Assembly: GCA_029378245.1 (NCBI GenBank) | Contig: JARKIF010000007.1 | Span: forward strand, 1,922,001 to 1,986,000 | DNA: 64,000 bases | Origin: Roridomyces roridus | Lineage: Eukaryota > Basidiomycota > Agaricomycetes > Agaricales > Mycenaceae | Direction of reading: 5' to 3' | In this document: positions 33,497 to 44,435 of the stretch, piece after piece | Position numbering within the stretch: the first letter of the stretch is position 1 | How the letters are laid out: each line of letters begins with the position of its first letter | Made by a program: the position numbers and the translations under genes | The notes under the pieces: model-generated | Told to the model about the DNA's origin: nothing | The model's input: only the letters and a program-made list of their open reading frames with translations | Database searches by the model: none

Positions 33497-34898
33497 ATGC
33501 ACACGGCCACCCTCAGCACTGACGCGCCATTGACTGGGGATTTCGAGCCTCTGCGTGTCTCGGACGTCAAACGACCCAGACCGCTTCCCTCCATCCCAGT
33601 CCCTGCGGCATCAACAATTTCTCTGGTGCCTACGAAACCTCCGACGCGCCCTCGCAAGAGCAAAGCTTTCTGGCTCTGTCTCATCGCACTCATGCTTTCG
33701 GACATTCTGAGCGCCTTGGACCTAACGGCCATCGGTACAGCACTGCCCACCATTGCAAACGCCTTGGACGATAGGAGGGGAGATTATATTTGGGTACGGT
33801 CCTCGCCGTGTGGTATCAGATAAAGAAACTTAGCCGGTGCTGCGGGGTTTTAGGTGGGCTCTGCCTACGCACTGGCCAGTACTGCGTTCATTCCACTGAG
33901 CGGTAATCTCGCGGATGTATTCGGAAGGTCCGTCTCCAGTTTTCAGCCCTCCTATAAGGCTCACTGCGTCTAAAAAGGAAACCAGTCATGTTGGCCAGCA
34001 TTGTCTTCTTCGCAATTGGAAGCACGTTGGCCGGGGCAGCGCAGAATATGGTATGCTGGCTTCCGGCACTTGAAATACCTGATTGACTGTATGCTTCAAG
34101 TCCATGATGATAACAAGTCGCAGTGCGTGGGCTTTTGAGTTTGATTTGCAAAATGTTCATACTTCGGTTCACAGGCATTCAAGGTGAGCATGTGTCTTTC
34201 CGGCTGTTGAACTTGAAGATCAACAACGGTTAGGAATCGGTGGCGGGGGAATATTGGCCCTGGCAAGGATAATCACAACAGATTTGGTCCCGCTCGCAGA
34301 GCGTGGAATATATCAAGGCCTCCTGGGCCTAGTCTGGTGCTTAGCTTCTGTAAGATCCGAGTTGCACCTCCTCATCGAACTCTGTTAATACTCCATTTGC
34401 AGTTCATTGGGCCTCCAATTGTGAAAACATGACTTTATTGTACTTTGTCGAGCATCTGACCCTGCTTCCCCAGGGCGGCGCGCTCTCGTCCCGCGGATTG
34501 AATGCGTGGCGGTGGCTGTTTTGTGAGTCGGGTCCCTTTGATTTATCTCCGACTAATTTGACTCAGTCCTCAACTTACCGCTTTGTGCTATTGCATTCAC
34601 TCTAGTCGCCCTATTCCTTTTGGTTCGAGCACCCACAGGTTCTGTGCGGCGCAAGATAGTAAAGGTGGATTGGATGTGAGTGTTTCACATATTTTCGGGT
34701 TCACAAAGATCTGACTTCCCGCAGAGGTAGCTTCATCATCTTTCTTGGAACCGCGTTCGCTATTCTTGGTTTAACCTGGGCCGGTATCCGATACCCTTGG
34801 TCATCTGCGCAAGTTCTATGCCCTCTCATCATGGGGCTTTTTCTCCTCGTTGCCGCTGGCTTCTATGAAGCCAATGTACCGCATCCTTTTCAGTTGCA

Positions 34899-34941
34899 AG
34901 AATTAATTCCCTGCGACTATAGTCGTGATTTTAAAATTAAT
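34899..34941 (+). repeat. Left terminal inverted repeat core of the transposon
   Basis: 43 bp beginning agaattaattccctgcg and ending aaaattaat, a perfect reverse complement of 36472-36514. Confidence 0.93.
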
Positions 34942-36471
34942 TCCTATGGCTATTTCTACGACTATTTAGACCACAAAACTTCACCCTCCCTGAGCAAAAC
35001 TGAGAATGAAAGTGAAAATGAAAATGAAACTAAGGATCGCAGTGATTGCAGAATGGAGGTGGAGGGCCAGAATGAAATGAAAATGAAAGGCCTCGAGTTG
35101 TTGGTATCACAGAGGAATGCATTCATCGGCGATCATGATCAATTCAGGATCTATGTCTGTACATACGCGCCCGACCGGGATTCTGAGATGCATTCGTGTC
35201 TGATTGGCACAAAATGAACAACACTTCAAGAAATGAAGACGAATTTGTACACACCATACTTATTGAGCCATCGAACAATCCCACATCCTTGTTGGTCAAG
35301 TCGTGGCACGCAGGGTGATTGCAGAAGAACTCCTGGAGAAATTTTAAGTGAAATGGTTGCCACAAAGTGGGTGGTTAGCCCGAAAGCATCCGACGAGTGA
35401 TTCGTAAGTGCTAAGGAGGAGTCCGAGCCAGTAGTGCCGCCGCCCGCGAGTCGGTGGCGCGTGCGCAACGCGTGCGTGTAAATCTCAAGGCCGAGGGGTC
35501 CCATCCAGGGAGCAAGTAGACCTTTCCATGGCCGGGGCATTATCGACCAGGAGTCCAGAGATTGAGCCGCAGAAGAAGTCGTGGCGAACATGACGGTGGC
35601 GGAGACAAGGAGATTGCTTGACGCTGTTTGTCGTAATCTCTTTTGTCTCTTACCATCACGATGCCACTCTATTGTGCTTTTGTCCTTGTGCTTTGACCTT
35701 CGAACTTGACCACGGCCCGGGCGCTGGTAAAGTCATGTGATAATTTGCTCTTTCCTCCCGACTTCCACCATCGTTGCCACTCGATTCGGATCCGGGCATC
35801 CATTCCTCTCGGGAGCGCTCCACTGCAGCCACTAGGGCACTCGCCTAATATGCTCTGTTGTCACACACCCTTCTGGCCGAGCGTAGCTGCTACTTCGCAC
35901 TCGTTCTATTGAAATCTCTTCTCATTCTCGCCATAGGTTTTCATCCTGGTCGGAAGCCATTCAATGTGATGGGCGCGGGCATTGATAAGTCCTTCCTTTC
36001 TATTCCTTTCTCATTGTCAGGACATTCATTCTGGTGGACTCGGTGTCAATGCCGCGATCGTCGTTCAGTCCGAGGTCCACCATTCTCATTTTCATTCTGT
36101 TATATGCCGCTTCAATCATTTGCATTCTGATTCTGATTTTCATTCTGTTTGCAGGCTTTTCATTCCGTTCCGGGCCTTGCCTCTCTACCTGGGCGAGTTT
36201 TCATTGTGTGCAGACTTGACTTCATTCTGACAAATTGACCGCCTTTCTACGCCTTCTCCCTTTCCCTTTCTCGTCATCTCCAACTCTCATTCACTCTGAT
36301 TCCATTTCGATTCATTCCGATTTCATTCTCCCTCCGTCTTCTACCCTGCCCTCTCCCGGCATCTCCAACTCTCATTCACTGATTCCATTTCTTCATTCTG
36401 ATTTCATTCCTACTCTGACTTGCCTGTTGTACTCCGATGTATTGTAAATAGTCGTGCAAATAGTCACCGGG

Positions 36472-36514
36472 ATTAATTTTAAAATCACGACTATAGTCGC
36501 AGGGAATTAATTCT
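36472..36514 (-). repeat. Right terminal inverted repeat core of the transposon
   Basis: Perfect reverse complement of 34899-34941. It is followed outward by tgcgaactgatatcactg and then the repeated target sequence tgtaccg. Confidence 0.93.
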
Positions 36515-37563
36515 GCGAACTGATATCACTGTGTACCGACTTTGCCCACAATACCGCCTGATATTGTCGGGGATTGGACGTCTCTCCTGGGGTATGTGCC
36601 CCTACTCGAGTGCTATTCGGCGGTAACACGACTTGTATAACTAGCCTACTGACGACCGCTGTTCATGGGATTACCAGTATCTGTGTGCCCTGTTGTTCAA
36701 TGTCAAACGCGCGAAAGTCTCACTTACAATCCCAGCATTGATATACTACCTCCCAGTTTTCTTTCAAGCGTGCTTCGGCGCGTCTCCCATTCGATCGTCT
36801 GTAGACTTTCTCCCGGGGAGTCTAATCACAGCGCCCGCCTCCCTGGTCGCCGGCATCGTCATCTCGGCCTCGGGCAAGTACCGCCCTGTCAACTGGATCG
36901 GTTGGACCGCCATGATCGTCGGATTCGGGCTCGTCAGCACCTATTCAAACGACACACCAGTAGCCAAGTGGGTTGGCTACCAAATTGTGGGAGCCGTTGG
37001 TGTCGGGCTTATCGTGAGTAAGAGCTTGGAATGAGATCTGTTGGGTGTTGACAACCTTCAGTTTGTGGGCCCGATTTTCCCGATCCTGGCGCCACTCCCT
37101 ACTCACCGCGCAGCGAGTGCAAATGCACTGTTCGCATTCACGAGGGCTTTTGCGCAGGTATAGTAGTTCTTCTGCTCAAAAGTCTGCACCCCTTCAATTG
37201 ACATTCCGCGTGTAACAGACTTGGGGAATTACCATCTCGAGTACAATCCTGCAGAACAGACTGGAAAAGGAACTCCCCGCAGCCTTTGTCGCGCAATTCT
37301 CACCCGGGTTTGAAATCGCCTACGCCGCCATCCCAGCCATCCGCCAGCTGGAAGGGCCGCTCAAAACCGCAGTGCAAGCTGCGTTTGCGAAGAGTATGAA
37401 TGTGGTGTGGCAGACAATGGTTGGGATTTCGGGGTTGGGTCTTCTATTGAGTTTGTTTTTGAAGGAGGTGCCGATGGGGACAACGGTGGATGAGAATTAT
37501 GCGCTTCTGGAGGGGGAGCTTCTCGACGAGAAGGGGATGGATGGGGTCCGGGATGAGGCCTAG

Positions 37564-38097
37564 GTGTGAACTAAGTGTTGGATATATTATTATTTATGAG
37601 CTCGCCCACAATGTACCACCAAGGACTTTGCACTATGAATCACCGAATACCCGAGTTCAACATCGCCGATATGCCCGAACATTGCATCCATTATCATGCT
37701 ATTAGTCATCGCGAAAAACAGGAAAAGTTGACACGGGAAGTGACCCTTGGCTAATTCCATCTACTTGTTTTACCACTTGGCCATGGGAAGGATCTAGGTA
37801 TCTTGAAAAACAAATAAGTCACAAGTTCAACGCAACGGCGAAATCGAAGTTTTTCAATGGTTTGGGCGGTGACTCGTCACTTTTGAATTCTCAGGTGCAT
37901 GATGTTGCCATGTACAGCAGTCGCTAATGGAGTTCGAGTTGGATGGGTAAAGATCATCGTCGTATCACAGCTCAATCTTTGTAGCTCCAAGTTCTAAATA
38001 CGTAGGAGGAATTGCTGAGGAGTTGTCCGGCGAGTCGGCCCCTTGATAGGACAGTCAGAAGCACCGTAAAAAATTATCGGCATGACTTACCCACAAG
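37564..38097. other. Convergent 3' region, no gene
   Basis: Between the MFS gene and F-box copy 3, both ending here. The part near 37660-37685 (aacatcgccgatatgcccga) recurs at about 58671-58690 after the GMC::MFS relic, showing that the 3' flank of the transporter was copied with it. Confidence 0.5.
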
Positions 38098-39702
38098 TCA
38101 TTTCTGAACTCCCGCCCAAGGAGACGGTGGACCCGGAACAGGATTCGCCGGCTCGAAATTGACCGTTACAACGACTCCACGAGCACGAAACCCAGTAATG
38201 TCTGTCTGTAAATCCACGTCCGGCCTACGAGGTAGATTTTTGAACCCAATTTCCACACGTCGAATCGTCAGTCGGCAAAGTGTCGCCTCGCGAAGCAACG
38301 TCCAGAAGTCAACATCGTCGACTTCATTCTCCAGGATGAGTTCCACGAGCTCGGAAAGAAGCTGTTGCGGGGCTACCGAAACGAATGACTCGAGGAGATG
38401 TCGAGTGACTGTCGGTGCGAAACAGATCGCATTGCATGTGCGGAACGCGGTGAGCAAGGTCAATTGACCCAGGTTTTCTGAGAGGGCCTGCTCCGTAAAA
38501 TACGGCATTGGTATGCGTACTTTGCTGATGAGTGGCGATTTTTCTGCCAGGCGGTGGAAGAAGGAAGGACGCAATGCCGCGCGGTGAGAGCTGTCATATT
38601 TCCAGCTCTTAAGGGGTTTTGGGAGCTGAAGCTCAGACAAGTTGGGCATGGTCAATGATTCCAAGAAATCGGCAAGGATCGCGGAAAGGACAAGGGAGCC
38701 GTCAAGGACGACGAAAGACCTCATGAGAGGGAGGTGAATTTCAAATGCTACGTCCTCGAGATCGATACGAGAGTCGTAGAGGTGTATTTTGAGTGATTCC
38801 AGGCGAGAACATCTGTCTAGAAGTTCAAAGGCCCATTTCACGTTGAAGTGTCGATGATCGGGAACTCCGGCCATGGTAGGAAGGAAAGCAAGAGTGAGGT
38901 GCGACAGATGAGCGCAAGAGATTGCTTCCCGCGGAACGAACCTCCATGGATAACGAGCATGTATGGAAACGGAATGCGGCGTGCTTCCATTCATGATGGA
39001 CGATGTAAGGAGCCGGTGTGCTAGGTCCCATGAGTCCCAGTCATCTCCATCGAAAGTGATCTCGATATCGCGCAGTAGATGTGCGTCGATACTCAGCTCT
39101 GGACCGAGATGCCGGTACCATTCCCTCACAGAAATGCCGTGAATCCGAATGCTTTTCCAACGCTCTGAGACGTCGGTCAGCTTCCAGAGGATGCGGGCGA
39201 GGGAAAATGGAGGGGAGTCCATGTCATCCACATCCTCCCATTCCGGAGCACATTGCAGCGAAATCGTAAGAGGGGAGTTGGCCGATCGCGCCAGCCAAGT
39301 TTGAAGCTCCTCCATCATTGACGGTGACATGAATTCAGACGATACGTGCAGGCGAGCCCACAGCTGGGGAAAGCCAAACGCGATCGAGCGCCATTCGCTG
39401 CACACGTGGCCGAGGAGGAGGGGCGCCTCGGTCGGGCTCATAGCGGCGTTCCTGTGCTCGGGGAGACAGTCGAGAAAGATTTGTTCGAGCAGCTCCTGCG
39501 GGATGCGTCGGCCTTGAGAGGCAAGGGCCCGATACGGTTCGACATAGGCTTTGATTCGGTCTCGCTGAGCGCTCAAGTCGCGGATGAGGCTTTCCAGCCG
39601 AGCCAATTCTGCCACGTACGGAGCCAGATGAGTGTGGATAAGATCGATTTCAGGTTCTGTGGGCACGTAGTTCGTGTGGAGGTGCTCGACGAATGGTTCC
39701 AT
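38098..39702 (-). CDS. Long F-box/LRR-like protein, copy 3 (intact)
   Basis: The only uninterrupted member of the long F-box group here, about 534 codons from MEPFVEHLHTNYVPTEPE at 39702 (an upstream in-frame Met at 39765 lacks support from the paralogues). It contains the coiled N-terminus, then RRIPQELLEQIFLDCLPE and VCSEWRSIAFGFPQLW, the F-box with the extension typical of agarics, then an LRR-like solenoid with PLMRSFVVLDGSLVLS and LSELVELILENEVDD. The first 150 residues are highly similar to copies 1 and 2, while the remainder differs strongly. The substrate-binding region has therefore diverged much more than the SCF-docking part, or the gene is a recombinant. It diverges from NTase copy B over 61 bp. 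Confidence 0.86.
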   Translation of the reverse strand: MEPFVEHLHTNYVPTEPEIDLIHTHLAPYVAELARLESLIRDLSAQRDRIKAYVEPYRALASQGRRIPQELLEQIFLDCLPEHRNAAMSPTEAPLLLGHVCSEWRSIAFGFPQLWARLHVSSEFMSPSMMEELQTWLARSANSPLTISLQCAPEWEDVDDMDSPPFSLARILWKLTDVSERWKSIRIHGISVREWYRHLGPELSIDAHLLRDIEITFDGDDWDSWDLAHRLLTSSIMNGSTPHSVSIHARYPWRFVPREAISCAHLSHLTLAFLPTMAGVPDHRHFNVKWAFELLDRCSRLESLKIHLYDSRIDLEDVAFEIHLPLMRSFVVLDGSLVLSAILADFLESLTMPNLSELQLPKPLKSWKYDSSHRAALRPSFFHRLAEKSPLISKVRIPMPYFTEQALSENLGQLTLLTAFRTCNAICFAPTVTRHLLESFVSVAPQQLLSELVELILENEVDDVDFWTLLREATLCRLTIRRVEIGFKNLPRRPDVDLQTDITGFRARGVVVTVNFEPANPVPGPPSPWAGVQK

Positions 39703-39763
39703 GGTGAGTGAAAAATCTAAAGCAGGGTTGATGCCGATCATATCCGGCTTCGGCTGTACCAAC

Positions 39764-40895
39764 ATGGCTCAGAAATCGCCAGCCATGCAATTCTTGTAAG
39801 AGAACGTGGCAATTGCGTCTTCTTTAAGCTCATCGAATCCAGCGAGCTCGGAATGGGTCCCCACGACGCATTATTTGCTCAGCTTCCCGCGCGGGAGCTC
39901 GTCCGACTGATGCAGACCTGCCGACATGATATCCACGACCTCGTCCACGAAATCTGCTTCAACCTCACCCGCCTCCTGTCTCCCTTCCTCGGCGATCATG
40001 AGCAAGTAGTGCGATTCCGACAGATTCAAGCGGAAACATCCGCCTTGATATCTGGATCCGTTGCTCTTCAATTCCTCGACAGAACGACTTATCCTGGCTC
40101 GGACCTCGATATTTACGTAAACAGGACTTGCGGGGACTCTGTTATTCACTTCATTCTGGAGATTGGGGATAATTTCCAGCCTCGGGAGCAACAGGACCCC
40201 GATGTCTTCGAGCAGCTTCTTACTGCTCAGAGCCTCCTCCCTCGGACAGCGAGTTACCCTCTTCGGGGCATTGCGGACATCCTCAACTTTCAAAAGGAGG
40301 ATCAAAAGATTCAGCTTATACTCTCCGAGTCGGCTCCTATGGAAGTCATCCTCAGCTTCCACTCCAGTCGGTCTCTCCTCAGTATTCTTTGGAATGCTGC
40401 CTGACAAGACGCTTTCTAGCATGCGTGATGAACCTCATATCGCACGCTACCGCCTACGCGCTCTACCCACGGGCGACCTTCATCACCAAACAGGCGTTGA
40501 AAGTCAGCGGCACGCACGCCAGCCAAGAGGAGGGACGCCGCAAGTACGCGGACCGCGGATGGCAAATGCTCTCCGCCCCACCTGTCCCAGCGAGCCCCGA
40601 ATTCGACTTTGACCTCCTCCGCTGGGTCGGTGACCGCCTTACGTGGACTCTACCCCTCGCCCAGGTCAGCCCCGAGCCGGATCTGTGCCCCATAAACTCG
40701 TGGTGGTTCGATCTGAGCCGGATGTCGAGCGAACGTCTCGAACACTCCGCACTGGAGTATGATTACTTCGTCGCGGATCCGCCGTCCAGGGCAATGCGGA
40801 TTTTGAACCCATCTCCGTGGGGCCGTTTGCCAGCCGGAGTCTTTCTCGACCTCCAATTTCTTCAGGCGCTCCCGAGGTATCGGGAAAGGAGGTGA
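39764..40895 (+). CDS. F-box-like / nucleotidyltransferase-fold protein, copy B
   Basis: Near-identical twin of copy A. The first exon MAQKSPAMQF begins at 39764; a 47-nt intron leads to ELGMGPHDALFAQLPARELV. The core shows ISGSVALQFL and SDLDIYV (the GS..DxD pattern). A second intron (donor gtcggt, branch CTGAC, acceptor tag before catgcg) joins LSFHS to CVMNLISHATAY. It ends FLQALPRYRERR at 40895. Small differences from copy A include an extra Asp in the F-box-like helix (CRHDIHDL versus CRYIHDL) and altered residues in the tail. No disruption was found. It is convergent with the P450 gene, with ends about 150 bp apart, and divergent from F-box copy 3. Role unknown. Confidence 0.75.
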
Positions 40896-41045
40896 ACAGT
40901 CAAAGAATGTTCCGTCGTTAAGAAGAATGTACAATAGATGTATACGGATTTCTGTCTCTCGAGGTGTATAGGATGAGAATTAAATACCTTAATCGAAATG
41001 CGTGCTCAGCACGTGTAGTTCTGCCAAAAATCCCAAAACCCATCC

Positions 41046-43249
41046 CTACGAGACCCTCGTAACGCAAAGCACCGCACCCTTCTCGCCGGTAGAAGTCACA
41101 GGCCTGAGAATCGTTGACCCCTGCACCCGCACGCCCGCGGAGTCTCCACCCACGGGCAGAGTAAACGAAAAGTTGGCGACGAGCTCGCTGAAGATTATCT
41201 GCATTTCTAGCGTCCTGGAGATTCATTCATCAATAGAATAATAAAGCCGTAGAAAGAAGGCGACACACGCGAAACGCCAACTAGAATTCGATGCTCGTGA
41301 GTATTTGATTTGATTCAACTGTTGTAAGGAACTCTGACCCAAGACAAGTACGCGGGCCCCCGAGAAAAGCCAACCTGTCTAGGACTAAGTTTCCTCAGGC
41401 CGGAGAGAGAAAGTGATGAAAACTGACAGGTTCGCATACGGGCCAACCGTGCCCCCTCCTTGATAAGCCGCACCTCCAAGCCATCGCGAAGGCTTGAACT
41501 CATGTGCGTCCGGACCCCATAACGACTCTAATCTGAAGCACAATCAGCAAATTACATCTTCCATTCCGGATCCAGGCCTACCTCTGATACGAAGCGATCG
41601 CCAAATTCACAATCTGACCCCGGCGAATTGGGATCTGCGAAACACGCTCTCCAGTAACGGCAGTAATGCACTCCGCCAGTGGGATTATCGTGTCCTCGAC
41701 TGTGATGCGTTCCATGAGCGGACTTATCGGGTAGAGTCTGAGGATTTCCTGTGTCAACGAAACAGGAGATCAGGTTCAAGGTTGAGAGTCAAATGGCAAT
41801 ATTGACTTACCTTGATGAAGGCGTTTAAGAGAGGCATATCGGTGTACGCAAGCCCAAATGACAGGACCTCGCGCCGGAGAAGATCTTGAAATTGAAGGTT
41901 CCTTCCGAGTTCGAGAAGCCCGAAAGCCAGAGTATGCGCTGCTGGTTCTTGTCCGGCGATGAGGAACAAACTGGTCTGTGCTATCACGTCTTCCTCGGTC
42001 AAGGACGCCCGTTTCATCTTGTCTGACCCTTCGGAGCTGACTGGGTTGAATTTGAGTGCACATAATCAAAAACGTGCAGTAAATACTCACGAAGTTGTGT
42101 GAACACATCGTTGCCACCCTCCTGAGCCGCGTTCTTTTTCTCCTGTACGACTCGACGTCCAATCCTCCTAGCAAGTTGCCGTACTTTGCGCAAGACATTG
42201 AAAGCCTCCAGAGGCAGCAGTGTCGCCAGATCCCAAACCCACTCTGGTAGACGCGCACCGATGGCATCAGCGAGAATTGAAGTGGATGTGAGACCGGCTG
42301 TAAGGGCGCTGCAACTTGTTCAACGATGGTTCGGGTAGTCGAGTTGAAGCTCACGCCGCTCGTGTGTTGTTGCGCACGAAGTCCTTGATCAGCTCTGCGT
42401 CTACGGTCGCACAACCCAGGACCACTGTGCCACGTAAATTGAGCTCTGGGATTGAGAGGAAAGTTGTGGTGTCCGCACCTTGGCTGATTGCAGTAAGAGT
42501 CGCCGTCGCGAGTAACGGGTACATGTCAATCTCTTGTCCTGAATCGATATCCAGCATTGCGTTCAAATTTTCCGTGATCTGCGCTAGATTGACTTCAGGA
42601 CATGAAAAAGGGCGGAGGAACTCACTGCCTGCGCCGCATTTTGCATCGTGGGCTCATACTGACGGACCGTAGCAGCAGAAAATCTGGGGTTCAAAGCCGC
42701 ACGAAGCCGGCGATGTCGTTCACCTATACCAAATATCGCTTCCATTTCGTGCTGAAAGAGGCAAAAACGCACCTTTGACGACAGAAAGACTCCCCCCGTC
42801 GGAAAGCAACTTGACCATATTGTGAAATACCGGCGTATGTTCAAATTTCGTGCTGCCTATGATGGACTGTAGAGCCCCGGAGTCGGATAACATGAGTCGG
42901 TCTTCCTGGTCTCCCGTCAAAAAGATAGCAAGTGAAGGCCAGATTGAATAGTTACTCCGAAGCACCCTTTGATGCGATACACGGCTCCATGAGACCTCTG
43001 CCAATTGAATTCGTGGTCCCCGTATTGTTTCGGGAGGAGCAGCTGCTTCATATTTCCTGTGAACCGTTTCAGAATGGAGGTGGGGTCTGGGGGGAAGTGC
43101 TCACCAAATGTCCACGACGGTGCGGACGGGCCGGGGATTTTTCTGATACTCCAATTCGCCGCACGTCCCAGGCAGAAAAGCAGTATCAATGCTACGGTTG
43201 GAGCTCCAACGCCCGTGGCGACGAGCCAATAACCTAGGATACCCGGCAT
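41046..43249 (-). CDS. Cytochrome P450 monooxygenase (complete)
   Basis: Membrane-anchored heme monooxygenase. It starts MPGILGYWLVATGVGAPT at 43249, an N-terminal membrane helix, with the hinge KIPGPSAPSW. Exons continue with RHRRLRAALNPRFSAA (C-helix area), EEDVIAQTSLFLIAGQEPA (I helix; the usual acid-Thr pair is replaced by EPAA), EILRLYP (ExxR), LWGPDAHEF and KPSRWLGG (PERF region), GPYANL, then FLGGPRTCLG (heme loop with the axial Cys) and EMQIIFSELVANFSFTLP. Stop at 41046-41048. At least ten short introns are needed; each has GT..AG ends. The last exons lie in the inverted duplication and match 1-455. Substrate unknown; it may act with the nearby oxidases and transporter, but this is inference. 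Confidence 0.87.
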
Positions 43250-43573
43250 GAAGGTGGGAGGTGAGGAAAGGGCACTCGCTCGCGGAAGAATGTCAGTGGT
43301 GGCAGTGGCGTACCTGCTGCTTCTCGCAAGTTTTCTGTATTATTAGGCCCGCTGAAACCTTATTGGCGCAAGAAGGAATTAGAGTATATGTTCACAGGAC
43401 AACACGCATGTTAGGTGCGCCAACGTCGCGGAGTTGTAGATGTTTGGATATAATTAGTAGAATTTCCCTCGCAGTTTGAATACTGCCGGGGGACTGGATT
43501 ATGGAAATTACAATGATGCTGTATGAATCAGTCAGGAACAGCGTCAATTGTGGTAGAGTTGGCTCTTACAAAT
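43250..43573. other. Intergenic between P450 promoter and phosphatase 3' end
   Basis: Likely P450 promoter and the 3' flank of the phosphatase gene. Nothing else was recognised. Confidence 0.4.
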
Positions 43574-44435
43574 CTAAGCATGAGCCACCGCAACATCCAC
43601 GTTGACCGATTGGTCTGGATTCAACGTCGTATGCGTCACCACAGTCGTCGTCGATCCGGGGACCCAATCTGGCCCCAGTGCCTTCACACGAGCAATGTGG
43701 AGGATATCCGTCTCGCTCCCGCCGTGCCCCGCAAGTCTGCCAACGCTATCTGCAACCATCTTTCCCACAATACCATGCTGGAGGAGTCCAGAACCGGGAA
43801 GTTGCGGGAGGTGACTCGTGATTCCCAGGTGGGGAATCGTGGGACTGACTTGATCATCGCCGGTACTATCTGGGAGCCCGTGCACAAGAGCCCACTTGCG
43901 CAGTTGTGCGCGGAAGCCGATGTTAGGGTGCGCGATGCTGCGACGGTTCTTGGCATAGGCCAAAGCTTCGGATGCGGTCAGTCCCTTCGCAGCGATGAGA
44001 TACGCGCAAACAACGGAGACACTGCGGCTCAGTCCGCCTAAACAATGTACCTATCGGCCGAATAAGTCGCACTCGAAGAGGATAAAAACACGGGCTCACC
44101 AAAATCTTGGTCCCCTCCGTCGCCAGCGCATCCCGCATAAACTTGGTCGTCTTCTCAAAGTGGTCCGAGATATCGGCAATGGGAAGATCTACGATGCACA
44201 CATGCATGTGCGCGATCCTGCTGCTGATGAGCGGCGGGATTTCGCAGACGCTCACCACGTGTGTGATGCCGAGCGCGTTGAGGGCGTCCCAGTTTTGCGC
44301 TACGAACCAGTCGGCGATGAAGACCCGGGGAGTGATTTCGCTCGTCACGATGGTGCCCATGCCCGCGTGGAGAGACGCGAGGGGGTTGAATTTCGAGAAG
44401 TTCGCAAGCGAAGAGGATGCAGAGGTGTCGAACAT
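43574..44435 (-). CDS. Dual-specificity protein phosphatase
   Basis: Cys-based phosphatase acting on phospho-Tyr/Ser/Thr. It starts MFDTSASSSLANFSKFN at 44435. The DSP fold begins at PRVFIADWFVAQNWDALNAL and continues ITHVVSVCE. A 49-nt intron (donor gtgagc, acceptor gatag) lies just before the catalytic loop, giving KIL joined to VHCLGGLSRSVSVV, i.e. HC..G.SRS with the nucleophilic Cys; Leu replaces the more usual Ala after Cys. ALAYAKNRRSIAHPNIGF follows, as in atypical DSPs. The C-terminal third (after LVHGLPDS) is not recognised. A general acid Asp is likely in VDLPIADIS. Intact. Its substrate is not predictable. Confidence 0.88.

Larger units (their letters stand above)
34882..36531. mobile_element. 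Non-autonomous DNA transposon (hAT-like), about 1.65 kb
   Basis: Flanked by a 7-bp direct repeat tgtaccg (34875-34881 and 36532-36538; the eighth base differs, a versus g). Inside is a perfect 43-bp inverted repeat (34899-34941 and 36472-36514) containing the palindrome cgactatagtcg, with a looser outer inverted part that includes cagtt. The right terminus read outward-in starts CAGTG, as in many hAT elements; the target duplication length is close to the 8 bp of that superfamily. No transposase-like frame is present, so it would need a helper. The subterminal arms are enriched in gaaaatga on the left and tcattttc on the right, forming a long imperfect mirror. Confidence 0.85.
33497..37563 (+). 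pseudogene. DHA2-type MFS transporter interrupted by a transposon
   Basis: Fourteen-helix drug:H+ antiporter-like permease. Start MHTATLSTDAPLTGDF at 33497. Recognisable pieces are ALDLTAIGTALPTIANAL (helix 1), ASTAFIPLSGNLADVFGR (motif A area), RIITTDLVPLAERG, FIGPPI joined by an intron to GGALSSRG, and NAWRWLFFLNLP. After the insertion follow IPPDIVGDWTSLLGYV, YYLPVFFQACFGASP, VDFLPGSLITAPASL and a C-terminal cytosolic tail with EVPMGTTVDENYALLEG, stop 37561-37563. A 1650-bp element sits inside an exon between codons for FYEANVP and TLPTIPP. Removing it with one target-site copy restores the frame exactly. As it stands the transcript should be disrupted. All other joints need only normal short introns. 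Confidence 0.88.
38098..41520 (-). repeat. Inverted duplication block B: F-box, NTase, P450 3' end
   Basis: Sequence from about 39280 to 41520 is the reverse complement, at high identity, of about 1-2270. The order P450(+), NTase(-), F-box(+) on the left becomes F-box(-), NTase(+), P450(-) here. Similarity is high through the P450 last exons, both NTase exons and spacers and the first part of the F-box gene, then falls off inside the F-box gene. Confidence 0.85.

Noticed and set aside
35226..35591. 121-codon minus frame inside the transposon, considered as transposase
   Set aside because: Too short and without any DDE, BED or hAT dimerisation motif.
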